Assembly (NCBI RefSeq): GCF_017897595.1
Contig: NZ_JAGKIK010000001.1
Coordinates: 1-64,000 of the forward strand
From: Aquimarina sp. U1-2
GTDB taxonomy: Bacteria > Bacteroidota > Bacteroidia > Flavobacteriales > Flavobacteriaceae
DNA length: 64,000 bases
Reading direction: 5' to 3'
Position numbers and translations under genes: made by a program. How positions within the stretch are numbered: the stretch's first letter is position 1; each line of letters begins with the position of its first letter. The notes beneath the pieces are model-generated. The model was not told the origin of the DNA. It saw nothing but the letters and a program-made list of their open reading frames with translations, and did not search any database. This document shows, one piece after another, positions 48,252 to 56,336 of the stretch.

Positions 48252-49685
48252 ATGTCGGAAGCTAAAATTTATAAAGAAGCCCTACACCATCCAATTTTTG
48301 ATACGATTTCAAAAGCAACTGCTCAACTTGACCTAGAAAGTTATGTTATTGGCGGTTTTGTTCGTGATTTCTTGTTGCGAAGGGGAACAGCCAAAGATAT
48401 TGATATTGTTACAGTGGGTAGCGGTATACTATTGGCTAAACAAGTATCTCAACTCTTACCAAAATCTCCCAAAGTTCAGGTTTTTAAAACATATGGAACG
48501 GCGATGCTAAAAACAGGTGATATAGCGATAGAATTTGTTGGAGCGCGCAAAGAATCGTACACCGCAGATAGCCGGAATCCTGTGGTAGAAAACGGAACTC
48601 TTCAGGATGATCAAAATCGAAGGGATTTTACCATAAATGCAATGGCTCTGGGGATATCCCCGAAAAATTTTGGAAGATTATTAGATCCATTTAACGGTAT
48701 TGATGATTTGCATTCAAAAATTGTTCGAACCCCGCTAGATCCAGATATTACATATTCAGACGATCCATTGCGCATGATGAGAGCTATCAGATTTGCAACA
48801 CAACTTGGATTCAAAATAGAAAATGAGTCGTTCGACGCTATATCCCGAAATAAAGAACGTATCACTATAATTACCAAAGAGCGTATTGTAGACGAATTGC
48901 ATAAGATTCTATTGAGTGATCAACCCTCTATCGGCTTTAAATTATTGGAAAAAACCGGGCTTTTGCATTTTATCCTACCCGAACTTGTCGCACTAAAAGG
49001 AATAGATGAAATTGAAGGACAACGACATAAAGATAATTTCTATCACACCCTAGAAGTTGTTGATAATATTGCCAAAAATACCGATGACCTTTGGCTACGA
49101 TGGGCGGCTTTACTTCATGATATTGGTAAGGCGCCTACTAAAAAATTTAATAAAAAAGTGGGTTGGACGTTTCATGGTCATGAGTTCGTAGGGTCCAAAA
49201 TGGTTTATAAATTATTCAAACGCCTAAGAATGCCGCTTAATGAGAAAATGAAGTTTGTTCAAAAAATGGTTTTGATGAGCTCTCGTCCGATAGCTATTGC
49301 CAGCGATGTCACAGATGCCGCAGTTCGTAGATTGGTTTTTGATGCAGGCGATTTTATTGAAGAATTAATGACACTCTGCGAGGCAGACATCACTACAAAA
49401 AATCAAAAAAAATTCAAAAGATATCATAACAATTTCAAAAATGTACGGCATAAAATGATTGAAGTTGAAGAACGTGATCAGATTCGTAACTTTCAACCAC
49501 CGGTTACTGGTGAAGAAATTATGAAAACGTTTCAACTAAAACCGTCAAGAGAAATAGGTATCATCAAAGAAGCAATAAAAGAAGCAATTCTGGAAGGTGA
49601 AATCCCAAATGAGCATGAAGCAGCGTTCGAGTTTATGATTCAAAAAGGGAAAGATTTAGGGTTAGTAGTGAATAGTGAGCAATAG
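48252..49685 (+). CDS. CCA tRNA nucleotidyltransferase with HD domain
   Basis: Adds or repairs the 3' CCA end of tRNAs. The 477-residue protein has the class II nucleotidyltransferase head VIGGFVRDFLL and KDIDIVTVG (metal aspartates), the flexible-loop and NTP-selection regions (RRDFTINAMALG; DDPLRMMRAIRFATQLGF), and a C-terminal HD domain (WAALLHDIGKAPTKKF) that usually gives phosphodiesterase activity. The 106-nt gap to tsaC contains two short hairpins (CTCGA-TTA-TCGAG near 48229). The 3' end runs directly into inverted octamer repeats. Confidence 0.93.
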   Translation: MSEAKIYKEALHHPIFDTISKATAQLDLESYVIGGFVRDFLLRRGTAKDIDIVTVGSGILLAKQVSQLLPKSPKVQVFKTYGTAMLKTGDIAIEFVGARKESYTADSRNPVVENGTLQDDQNRRDFTINAMALGISPKNFGRLLDPFNGIDDLHSKIVRTPLDPDITYSDDPLRMMRAIRFATQLGFKIENESFDAISRNKERITIITKERIVDELHKILLSDQPSIGFKLLEKTGLLHFILPELVALKGIDEIEGQRHKDNFYHTLEVVDNIAKNTDDLWLRWAALLHDIGKAPTKKFNKKVGWTFHGHEFVGSKMVYKLFKRLRMPLNEKMKFVQKMVLMSSRPIAIASDVTDAAVRRLVFDAGDFIEELMTLCEADITTKNQKKFKRYHNNFKNVRHKMIEVEERDQIRNFQPPVTGEEIMKTFQLKPSREIGIIKEAIKEAILEGEIPNEHEAAFEFMIQKGKDLGLVVNSEQ

Positions 49686-49692
49686 AGCTACA

Positions 49693-49724
49693 GAGTTTTG
49701 AAGTTTCAGAGTTTTAAAGTTCCG
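49693..49724 (-). repeat. Inverted octamer array 1 (4 units)
   Basis: GAGTTTTG, AAGTTTCA, GAGTTTTA, AAGTTCCG: four 8-bp units that on the minus strand read xAAACTxx like the large array at 50133. It lies 8 nt after the CCA-enzyme stop and 32 nt before the four-helix-bundle start. Confidence 0.7.
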
Positions 49725-49755
49725 AAGTGAATTTAACAATTTTAAAAATATAAAC

Positions 49756-50112
49756 TTGAGTACATTCAGAAAACTAAAAATATGGCAGAAGTCTATTCAT
49801 TTGGTTACCAATATTTACGATAGTACAAAACAATTTCCGAAAGAAGAAGCTTACGGATTAACTTCTCAAATACGAAGAGCCTCTATTTCAATACCCAGCA
49901 ATATAGCTGAAGGCTATGGTAGGACAGGAAAAAAGGATTACTTGAGGTTTTTAAACATCGCAATAAGTTCTCTATTTGAATTACAGACTCAATTAGAAAT
50001 CGCGAAAAACTTAGAGTTTATTAATAATAGAACGTTCGACGCTATTTACGAGGATACTCGCGAATTAGAACGAATGCTTTCAAGCTTCATTAGAAAAGTA
50101 AAAGATTCATAG
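49756..50112 (+). CDS. Four-helix-bundle protein (23S rRNA IVP / bAvd-like family)
   Basis: A 118-residue small helical protein. The signature is complete: FRKLKIWQKSIHLVTNIYDS, FPKEEAYGLTSQIRRASISI, PSNIAEGYGRTGKKDYLRFL and IAISSLFELQTQLEIAKNL. The family was first found encoded in intervening sequences of 23S rRNA and also includes the Avd protein of diversity-generating retroelements; neither a 23S gene nor a reverse transcriptase is nearby, so the role here is unknown. The start is TTG 49756; a truncated relative at 51936 begins with GTG at the aligned position. The gene is bracketed by octamer repeats in opposite orientation. Confidence 0.88.
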   Translation: MSTFRKLKIWQKSIHLVTNIYDSTKQFPKEEAYGLTSQIRRASISIPSNIAEGYGRTGKKDYLRFLNIAISSLFELQTQLEIAKNLEFINNRTFDAIYEDTRELERMLSSFIRKVKDS

Positions 50113-50132
50113 TAAATTTTAGGTAAAAATTT

Positions 50133-50268
50133 GAACTCTGAAACTCTGAAACTCTGAAACTCTGAAACTCTGAAACTCTGAAACTCTGAAACTCTGAAAC
50201 TCTGAAACTTTGGAACTCTGAAACTTTGAAACTCTGAAACTCTGAAACCTTAAAACTTTGGAACTCCT
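50133..50268 (+). repeat. Octamer tandem array 1 (17 units, AAACTCTG)
   Basis: Seventeen consecutive 8-bp units: nine exact AAACTCTG in a near-perfect block, then variants GAACTCTG, AAACTTTG, AAACCTTA, GAACTCCT. It begins 20 nt past the four-helix-bundle stop and ends 12 nt before the ctaA start. Long identical runs make copy-number change by slippage likely. Confidence 0.95.
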
Positions 50269-50280
50269 AAACAAAAACTA

Positions 50281-51320
50281 TGAAACACTACTTTAGACCC
50301 CTAGTTATTACTTCGATTATACTCATTTATTTAATTATCATTGCAGGAGCCGTAGTGCGTATGACGGGATCGGGTATGGGATGTCCTGATTGGCCCAAAT
50401 GCTTTGGATACTACATCCCTCCTACTTCAGCATCTCAGATCGTATGGCAACCTAATTTTGAGTACGAAAAAGGAGTTATCGTTATTGTTGATGAAGCACT
50501 TAAAATTGCTTCAAAAAAATTTACTTCGGGCACCACATTTACTGCAAACAATTGGGAAGATTATACCAAACACGATTATGCTGTATTTAATGTGTGGCAT
50601 ACCTGGATAGAATACATAAATCGACTGGTTACCGTACTCTCTTGTATTCCTATCTTACTTATGTTTATAATATCCCTGTACTATTGGAAAATAAATAAAC
50701 GAATTCCAATTTTCGCTACTTTAACCGTTATTGCCATGGCTTTTCAGGCTTGGCTGGGCAAAGTCGTAGTAGATTCAAACCTTTTACCGTTTCGAATTAC
50801 CATTCATATGGTGATGGCCTTTGTTATTTTGGCTATTTTGTTATATATCCTGTTTCAAACTAAAGAAAAATTAACGACCACAAAATTTCCTAATACCTTC
50901 AAAGCAGTACTCCTATTCTCGGTACTATTAACATTAATCCAAGTGGCTTTAGGTACGCAGGTAAGACAATATGTAGATGAGCAAATTAAATATTTGGGAG
51001 CATCAGCCAAATCTGAATGGTTAAACCCGCCTACGCTAACATTTTATATACATAGATCGTTTTCAGTTATTATCGTTTTAATCAACTTATGGTTGTTTTT
51101 GCGAAATAGAAGATTACAACTGGGACTTACAAAATTGAATTGGGTTTTACTTTGTATTGGTTTAGAGGCGCTAACCGGAATTTTAATGTATTATTTTGAT
51201 TTTCCTTTTTTATCTCAGCCTTTGCACCTGGTACTCGCATCTCTATTATTCGGGATACAATTTTTTATCCTTTTAGAAGTTTTTAAAACAAAGCCTCTAC
51301 CAAATAAACTACCTGTTTAA
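50281..51320 (+). CDS. ctaA: Heme A synthase, CtaA/COX15 family
   Basis: Oxidises the C8 methyl of heme O to a formyl to give heme A for cytochrome oxidases; polytopic inner-membrane protein. The 346-residue product has about eight hydrophobic segments and the family start VITSIILIYLIIIAGAVVRM followed by TGSGMGCPDWPKCFGYYIPP. Histidines expected to bind heme occur in NVWHTWIEYINRL, FRITIHMVMAF, TFYIHRSFSV and QPLHLVLASL. The ATG at 50281 lies 12 nt behind the octamer array, so array length must set the 5' leader or promoter spacing. Confidence 0.92.
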
Positions 51321-51321
51321 A

Positions 51322-51355
51322 TTTGAAAATCGTGTCAATCTTGTTCGTATCTTTG
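51322..51355 (+). promoter_or_regulatory. Promoter of pRiA4b ORF3-like gene
   Basis: TTTG (51322-51325), 22-nt spacer, TATCTTTG (51348-51355); the ATG follows 19 nt later, so the leader is about 13-15 nt. Confidence 0.65.
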
Positions 51356-51374
51356 CCCATTAAAATAATCAAGC

Positions 51375-51887
51375 ATGATTTACCGTTTTAGAATTATTCT
51401 GGATATTGAAGAGGATGTATTTAGAGATATTGAAATTGAACAGGATTCAACCCTAGAGCAATTGCATAATGTAATTACCCAGTCATTTGGGTTTGATGGT
51501 ACAGAAATGGCTTCGTTCTACATCAGTGATGAGCAATGGAATCAAGGTGAAGAAATTTCTCTTTTTGATATGAGCGATGGTAATCAACCGGTAAGATTGA
51601 TGAATGAAACTTCAATAAATGATGTAGTTCATGAGGCCTCGCCTAAACTTATTTATATCTACGATTTTCTTAATATGTGGACCTTTTTGGTCGAATTAGC
51701 AGAAATCACAGCATATGAAAGCGGTAGAGAGTATCCAAATGTTATGTTTATCCATGGTCAAATACCTGATACCCCCCCAGAAAAAGAGTTTGTTGCAGAT
51801 GACTCTTTAAATTTAGAAGAAGGTAATGAAGGTTTTATGGATTTAGATGAATACGATGACCTTGGGTTTGATGAGCATTGGAATTAA
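51375..51887 (+). CDS. pRiA4b ORF-3-like protein
   Basis: A 170-residue acidic protein of the plasmid pRiA4b ORF-3 family, which is also found as a passenger gene in mobile elements. Visible are the opening YRFRIILDIEEDVFRDIEIE, the middle LHNVITQSFGFDGTEMASFY, and the conserved YIYDFLNMWTFLVELAEI. The C-terminal 40 residues are strongly acidic and end in YDDLGFDEHWN. Function unknown. The gene lies between an intact and a truncated four-helix-bundle gene and has its own promoter. Confidence 0.82.
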   Translation: MIYRFRIILDIEEDVFRDIEIEQDSTLEQLHNVITQSFGFDGTEMASFYISDEQWNQGEEISLFDMSDGNQPVRLMNETSINDVVHEASPKLIYIYDFLNMWTFLVELAEITAYESGREYPNVMFIHGQIPDTPPEKEFVADDSLNLEEGNEGFMDLDEYDDLGFDEHWN

Positions 51888-51894
51888 ACAAAAT

Positions 51895-51934
51895 AGAGTT
51901 ACAAAGTTTCATAGATAAAAAGTTGCAAAGTAGT
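51895..51934 (-). repeat. Inverted octamer array 2 (5 units)
   Basis: AGAGTTAC, AAAGTTTC, ATAGATAA, AAAGTTGC, AAAGTAGT: five degenerate 8-bp units, reverse in sense to the array at 52042. It immediately precedes the truncated four-helix-bundle start, mirroring the layout at 49693. Confidence 0.65.
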
Positions 51935-51935
51935 C

Positions 51936-52049
51936 GTGAATACATTTCGAAATGTAAAAATTTGGCAAAAAGCTATGATGCTTGTAACAAAAATGTATAC
52001 TGAAACTAAAGATTTTCCAAAAGAAGAAATTTATGACCTAACCCTGTAA
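51936..52049 (+). pseudogene. Truncated four-helix-bundle protein gene
   Basis: GTG 51936 opens 37 codons, NTFRNVKIWQKAMMLVTKMY then TETKDFPKEEIYDLTL, that align residue for residue with the first 37 of the intact gene at 49756 (TFRKLKIWQKSIHLVTNIYD; FPKEEAYGLT). The homology stops at CTAACC, exactly where the octamer array begins, and the first repeat unit supplies the TAA stop. The last two thirds of the gene are gone, so it is a remnant unless the short peptide has its own use. Confidence 0.82.
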
Positions 52050-52217
52050 CTTTGTAACTTTGGAACTTTGCAACTTTGCAACTTTGCAGCTTTGTAACTC
52101 AGTAACTCAGTAACTCAGCAACCTAGCAACTCAGTAACTCTGTAACTCAGCAACTCTGTAAATCAGCAACTCAGTAACTCTGTAACTCAGCAACTCAGCA
52201 ACTCTGTAACCCTACAA
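52042..52217 (+). repeat. Octamer tandem array 2 (22 units, CTTTGTAA to CTCAGTAA)
   Basis: Twenty-two 8-bp units shifting from CTTTGTAA/CTTTGCAA to CTCAGTAA, CTCAGCAA and CTCTGTAA. TAACTTTG, an exact -7 promoter box, occurs at 52047-52054 and 52055-52062. The array ends 26 nt before the next gene. Confidence 0.93.
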
Positions 52218-52243
52218 TTTTAAACCTTAGACACCTATAAAAA

Positions 52244-53302
52244 ATGATCAACTTATACAGCACTCAAATTGAATCGTTATCGGTTCACAAAATAGGAAAC
52301 AAAAATAAAGGTGAAAGCATATTTCTATCAGAATCACCCTATGCAATTAATGATGAACTTACGGCGATCCTCAAAGAGTATTTCTTCAAACCATTCCGAG
52401 AGAAAGAAGAGAATTACTATCAGTTTGCCAATGAAGTAGATGTTGAGTTTAATCCGCTTTATAAAATCGTAACCGAGGTTTTTGAAGATCCGTCATCCGT
52501 TCATGAAAAATCTAAAAGAATCGCATCCTTACTGTATGAACAATCACAACATCCCCATATTAAAAGTGGCGAAGTGTATGTAACCTATCTAGAAAATGTA
52601 AGTATCGATAACGAAAAAGTGAGTGCTTTGGGAATTTTCAAGTCAGAATTAAAGCACGATTTCCTTCAGTTTGCTGAAAAAGAATCAAACATTGAGTTAT
52701 TAATACAGCAAGGTGTGAATCTAAATAAATTGGATAAAGGCTGTCTTATCTTCAATCATAAAAAAGAAGAAGGGTACAAAATTTTATCGGTAGATTCGAA
52801 CCGATACGATACCAAATACTGGTTAGAACATTTTTTGGGCGTTGAGGCTTTTGCCGATGAAAATTTCTACACCAAAAAGTATATGAAATTTTGCCAGGAT
52901 TTTGCAAAAGACGTTGTTTTACCTGCCGAAGATAAAAAAGAAGAAGTCATGTTTATGAATCGTGCGGTAAATCATTTTGCCAAGAATGATGAGTTCGAAG
53001 AAAGTGCATTCTTAAATGAGGTCATCGATAACCCTGACCTTATTCCAGAGTTTAAGCATTATAAAACAGAAAAAGCTCCAAAATATCAAATCGAGGATCT
53101 TACCTCTTTTCCTATCGCCAATAATGCGGTTACTGCAGCTCGTAAAAAGATAAAAAATGTAATTAACCTGGACACTAATGTGCAAATCAAAATGGATTTC
53201 ATTAATCCGGAATCTGCCGAAAAATTTGTAGAAAAAGGCTGGGATGAAGAAAAACAGATGTACTATTATTTGGTGTATTTCAACAAAGAGCAAAAAACAT
53301 AA
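52244..53302 (+). CDS. Nucleoid-associated protein (37-kDa NdpA/YejK family)
   Basis: A 352-residue cytoplasmic protein of the nucleoid-associated NdpA family (PF04245). The opening INLYSTQIESLSVHKIGNKN, the central YVTYLENVSIDNEKVSALGI, HDFLQFAEKESNIELLIQQG and the YDTKYWLEHFLGV stretch match what I recall of Bacteroidota members. Proteins of this family bind the nucleoid in E. coli; specific role unknown. The likely promoter would lie within the octamer array directly upstream. The TauE gene follows after 6 nt. Confidence 0.82.
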   Translation: MINLYSTQIESLSVHKIGNKNKGESIFLSESPYAINDELTAILKEYFFKPFREKEENYYQFANEVDVEFNPLYKIVTEVFEDPSSVHEKSKRIASLLYEQSQHPHIKSGEVYVTYLENVSIDNEKVSALGIFKSELKHDFLQFAEKESNIELLIQQGVNLNKLDKGCLIFNHKKEEGYKILSVDSNRYDTKYWLEHFLGVEAFADENFYTKKYMKFCQDFAKDVVLPAEDKKEEVMFMNRAVNHFAKNDEFEESAFLNEVIDNPDLIPEFKHYKTEKAPKYQIEDLTSFPIANNAVTAARKKIKNVINLDTNVQIKMDFINPESAEKFVEKGWDEEKQMYYYLVYFNKEQKT

Positions 53303-53308
53303 TTAGCC

Positions 53309-54082
53309 ATGGATTTTGTGCTTGTCGGCATAGTAGCCCTTCTCGGATCTGGATTAACTTTTTTCTCAGGATTTGGATTAGGTACACTACTTATGCCAGT
53401 CTTTGCATTATTCTTTCCGATAGATATTGCTATTGCGTTAACCGCAATTGTTCATTTACTAAACAATCTTTTTAAGCTAAGTCTTATCGGAAAAAAAGCA
53501 AATATTAAAACGATATTACGTTTTGGTATCCCAGCTATCATTTTTGCTTTTTTTGGAGCACATATACTAGGAACTCTTACCGAAGCTGAAACTTTGTTTT
53601 CGTATCAAATTGGGAACCGGTCCTATCAAGTAACCATTGTAAAAATTTGTATTGCATCCTTGCTTATTTTCTTTTCTTTGTTTGACCTCATTCCGAAGTT
53701 AAAAAGATTAGAAATCGATACTAAATATTTACCAGTAGGTGGAGCATTAAGTGGTTTTTTCGGAGGGCTATCTGGACACCAAGGAGCTTTGCGTACCGCA
53801 TTTTTGATTCGTGCTAGACTGAGTAAAGAAGCTTTTATCGCAACAGGTGTAGTAATTGCCTGTTTTATTGATGTTTCCCGTATATCAGTTTATGCTAAGG
53901 ATATATGGCAACTAGGTGATCGACTAAACTATTCCTTACTCATAACTGCCAGCGCTATGGCGTTTATAGGTGCTTATATTGGAAACAAATTCTTGAAAAA
54001 AATCACAATTCATACTATTCAAATAGTAGTGGGGGTTTTGTTGATTATTTTTTCGATTTTATTAGGTTTAGGGATTTTATAA
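53309..54082 (+). CDS. TauE/SafE-family membrane permease
   Basis: A 257-residue polytopic inner-membrane protein with about eight hydrophobic segments. GLTFFSGFGLGTLLMPVFAL at the N-terminus and GGALSGFFGGLSGHQGALRT at the centre are the two half-signatures of the TauE/SafE (DUF81) fold. Family members export sulfite, sulfoacetate or similar small anions; the substrate here is not known. It lies 6 nt downstream of the nucleoid-associated gene and is probably cotranscribed with it. Confidence 0.88.
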   Translation: MDFVLVGIVALLGSGLTFFSGFGLGTLLMPVFALFFPIDIAIALTAIVHLLNNLFKLSLIGKKANIKTILRFGIPAIIFAFFGAHILGTLTEAETLFSYQIGNRSYQVTIVKICIASLLIFFSLFDLIPKLKRLEIDTKYLPVGGALSGFFGGLSGHQGALRTAFLIRARLSKEAFIATGVVIACFIDVSRISVYAKDIWQLGDRLNYSLLITASAMAFIGAYIGNKFLKKITIHTIQIVVGVLLIIFSILLGLGIL

Positions 54083-54190
54083 TAAAGTCCCCTTTCTGTA
54101 TTATTCAAAAAATCTTTAAAAATATAATTCTGAGTTTCAAAAAATGAAACTCTGTTTTTGTATTCTTGCAAAAACTATAAACTATCAAAA

Positions 54191-55180
54191 ATGAAAATCA
54201 AGCTCTTTTTCTCTATTGCCGCCGTATTTATTAGCACTCTCTCAATGGGTCAGAACACTAACACTTTTCCTTCTTCCGGTAATGTTGGTATAGGAACAAC
54301 TAATCCAAATGAAAAATTAAGTATCCATGGTGACCTATCTATTTCTGATTCAAAAAATACCACAGATCAATATATTGGAGAATTGAAATTTTATAATACT
54401 CATGCAACTTCCGGAATACATGCTGCATCAATCGGAGTGAAAACTAGAAAAAGCGGAAGCGGTCCTTGGGACTATTCTAACATCGTTTTTAATACCTGGA
54501 ATGGCTACAACACATTATCTGAAAAAATGAGAATTTCGGATAATGGTAACGTTGGTATAGGAACTTCTACTCCTAGAGACAAATTGAGTATTAATGGTAA
54601 TCTTTCAGTTTCTGGCTCAATAAACACCGCTGATCAATATGTTGGAGAATTGAAATTTTATAACACCTATGCAACTTCTGGAATACATGCTGCATCAATC
54701 GGAGTAAAAACTAGAAAAAGCGGAAGTGGTCCTTCTGACTATTCTAATATTGTTTTTAATACATGGAATGGTTATAACACATTATCTGAAAAAATGAGAA
54801 TTTCGGATAACGGCAATGTCGGAATAGGTACCACAACTCCAGATGCTAAGCTTGCGGTAAATGGTAAAATTCATGCTAAAGAAGTAAAAATAGATTTATC
54901 AGGATGGCCAGATTATGTTTTTGAAGAAGAATACAAACTAGCTTCATTAAAAGAAGTAGAAAATCATATTGCAGAAAAAGGACATTTACCAAACATCCCA
55001 TCTGCAAAACAAGTACAAAAAGATGGAATTCAACTAGGAGAAATGAACGTGAAACTTCTCGAAAAAATCGAAGAACTAACCCTCTACATGATAGAGCAAA
55101 ATAAAAAAACAGAACAACTTCAGAAGGAGGTTGAGTTTCTTAAACAAAAAAATAACGAATTAGAGATGAAAATTAAGTAG
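54191..55180 (+). CDS. Secreted GIGTT-repeat protein with C-terminal coiled coil
   Basis: A 329-residue protein from ATG 54191 (a TTG 11 codons upstream is unlikely). A signal peptide (KLFFSIAAVFISTLSMGQ) is followed by two tandem 89-residue repeats, encoded by 54281-54547 and 54548-54814, that share long identical blocks (SGIHAASIGVKTRKSGSGP; VFNTWNGYNTLSEKMRISD). A third NVGIGTTTPDAKLAVNGKIH starts the C-terminal part, which ends in a coiled coil from about 275. The GIGTT-P-x-L motif is typical of tail-fibre-like surface proteins of Bacteroidota. Function not known. Confidence 0.8.
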   Translation: MKIKLFFSIAAVFISTLSMGQNTNTFPSSGNVGIGTTNPNEKLSIHGDLSISDSKNTTDQYIGELKFYNTHATSGIHAASIGVKTRKSGSGPWDYSNIVFNTWNGYNTLSEKMRISDNGNVGIGTSTPRDKLSINGNLSVSGSINTADQYVGELKFYNTYATSGIHAASIGVKTRKSGSGPSDYSNIVFNTWNGYNTLSEKMRISDNGNVGIGTTTPDAKLAVNGKIHAKEVKIDLSGWPDYVFEEEYKLASLKEVENHIAEKGHLPNIPSAKQVQKDGIQLGEMNVKLLEKIEELTLYMIEQNKKTEQLQKEVEFLKQKNNELEMKIK

Positions 55181-55192
55181 GCAGGAAGTATC

Positions 55193-55244
55193 AAGACAGA
55201 AGTCAGGAGTCAGAAGACAGAAGATGACTCCTGACTTCTGTCTT
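55193..55244. terminator. 20-bp perfect stem between convergent genes
   Basis: AAGACAGAAGTCAGGAGTCA (55193-55212) is the exact reverse complement of 55225-55244, with a 12-nt loop. It lies between the convergent GIGTT gene and the unknown gene at 55269, so it may end both transcripts, though the flanks lack a U tract. Both arms are built from 7-bp units (AGTCAGA, AGACAGA). Confidence 0.6.
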
Positions 55245-55268
55245 CCGTCTTCCAAGCCCCAACTCCAA

Positions 55269-56336
55269 TCACCGATCCAACAAATTTTTCATATTCACAT
55301 TCTCATAATTTCGACGTACAAAATCGAGAGCGGTTTTTAAAATTTCTCCCATAGAGGTGCTGCGACGAAATTTTAGATCTAGCGTAAAATTATATAAATG
55401 TTCTCTTAATTCTATTAAATGATCCTGTGTCGATATTTTATCTTTACACATACAGGTAACCAGAGTTTCATAGCGTGATCTAGAGGCTAAAATGCGTTTT
55501 GCCAAAATAGAACGCTCTTCCTTTTTATATTGTTCGATAGAATTGGGTTGTAATTTACCCATCACAATATCAACCATCTTAAAATTCTCTTTAAAAAATT
55601 GTGGCTGATACACTTTTAATTTCCCTTCATAACACTGCTGGTCAAAGTCAATGGCTCTGATCTTGTATTCTACATGATCAAAATCATGTATAGGTATAAT
55701 TACATAATTATAAGACCGCATATCACCCAGTAATCGCATCTGGCAACGTTCATTAAATTTTACAAACTCCTTGGCGATTTGTGCTTGGGCTTGATCACTC
55801 AAGTCTGGTAAAAAATCTTTAATAAATACGTCTCCGGGAATGCCGGCAATATGTTCTTCTATTAGCGTGTTTTTATAAACCAAAAAATTAATTCTGTTAG
55901 GCGAGAACATATGCTCTAATTCTAATCCGTAGATTCTAGAGGCATCTGCCTTTTTTACATAAATATAGGTGTAGTTGTCATTAAGGATATTTCTAACCTT
56001 AATTCTGAAGGGTTTAGAATTACCAAAAGTACAATAATCAATGGCATCAATATTCAAAAATTCGATAGCATCCTCGTTCCCGTCAGAGTGCAAAATTGTA
56101 TATACTTTTTTAAGACTTGATTCGATCTCTAGCCTCTCATGTTCTTCATAATACACTCGCACCCAAAGCGTATCTTCATCGTTTACATCATACACTACAA
56201 TAGAACCAGAAAACCGTAATAAATCATCATAGAATACGGGAATTTTAATCTTTCGATTACATTCTTTCAAATACGCATCAAGGTGATCATTTATTGGATA
56301 CGTTGGCTTTTTTTTCGACATTAGTTTTTCTTCCAT
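55269..56336 (-). CDS. Conserved-looking protein of unknown function
   Basis: A 355-residue cytoplasmic protein with no signal peptide or TM segment. I do not recognise a named family. The N-terminal part (about 25-145) is beta-rich; the middle has GIPGDVFIKDFLPDL, CQMRLLGDMRSYNYVIIPIH and YKIRAIDFDQQCYEGKL. The last may be a metal-binding aspartate of a kinase-like fold, but this is weak. The C-terminal 90 residues are helical and basic. The start is ATG 56336; ATG at residue 6 is also possible. The upstream gap contains decayed octamers. Confidence 0.7.
   Translation of the reverse strand: MEEKLMSKKKPTYPINDHLDAYLKECNRKIKIPVFYDDLLRFSGSIVVYDVNDEDTLWVRVYYEEHERLEIESSLKKVYTILHSDGNEDAIEFLNIDAIDYCTFGNSKPFRIKVRNILNDNYTYIYVKKADASRIYGLELEHMFSPNRINFLVYKNTLIEEHIAGIPGDVFIKDFLPDLSDQAQAQIAKEFVKFNERCQMRLLGDMRSYNYVIIPIHDFDHVEYKIRAIDFDQQCYEGKLKVYQPQFFKENFKMVDIVMGKLQPNSIEQYKKEERSILAKRILASRSRYETLVTCMCKDKISTQDHLIELREHLYNFTLDLKFRRSTSMGEILKTALDFVRRNYENVNMKNLLDR

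Noticed and set aside
49756-52217. A diversity-generating retroelement, suggested by the Avd-like four-helix-bundle protein
   Set aside because: No reverse transcriptase, template repeat or variable repeat with adenine-directed changes is present.
50133-52217. CRISPR array, suggested by regular short repeats
   Set aside because: Units are 8 bp without spacers and no cas genes are nearby.
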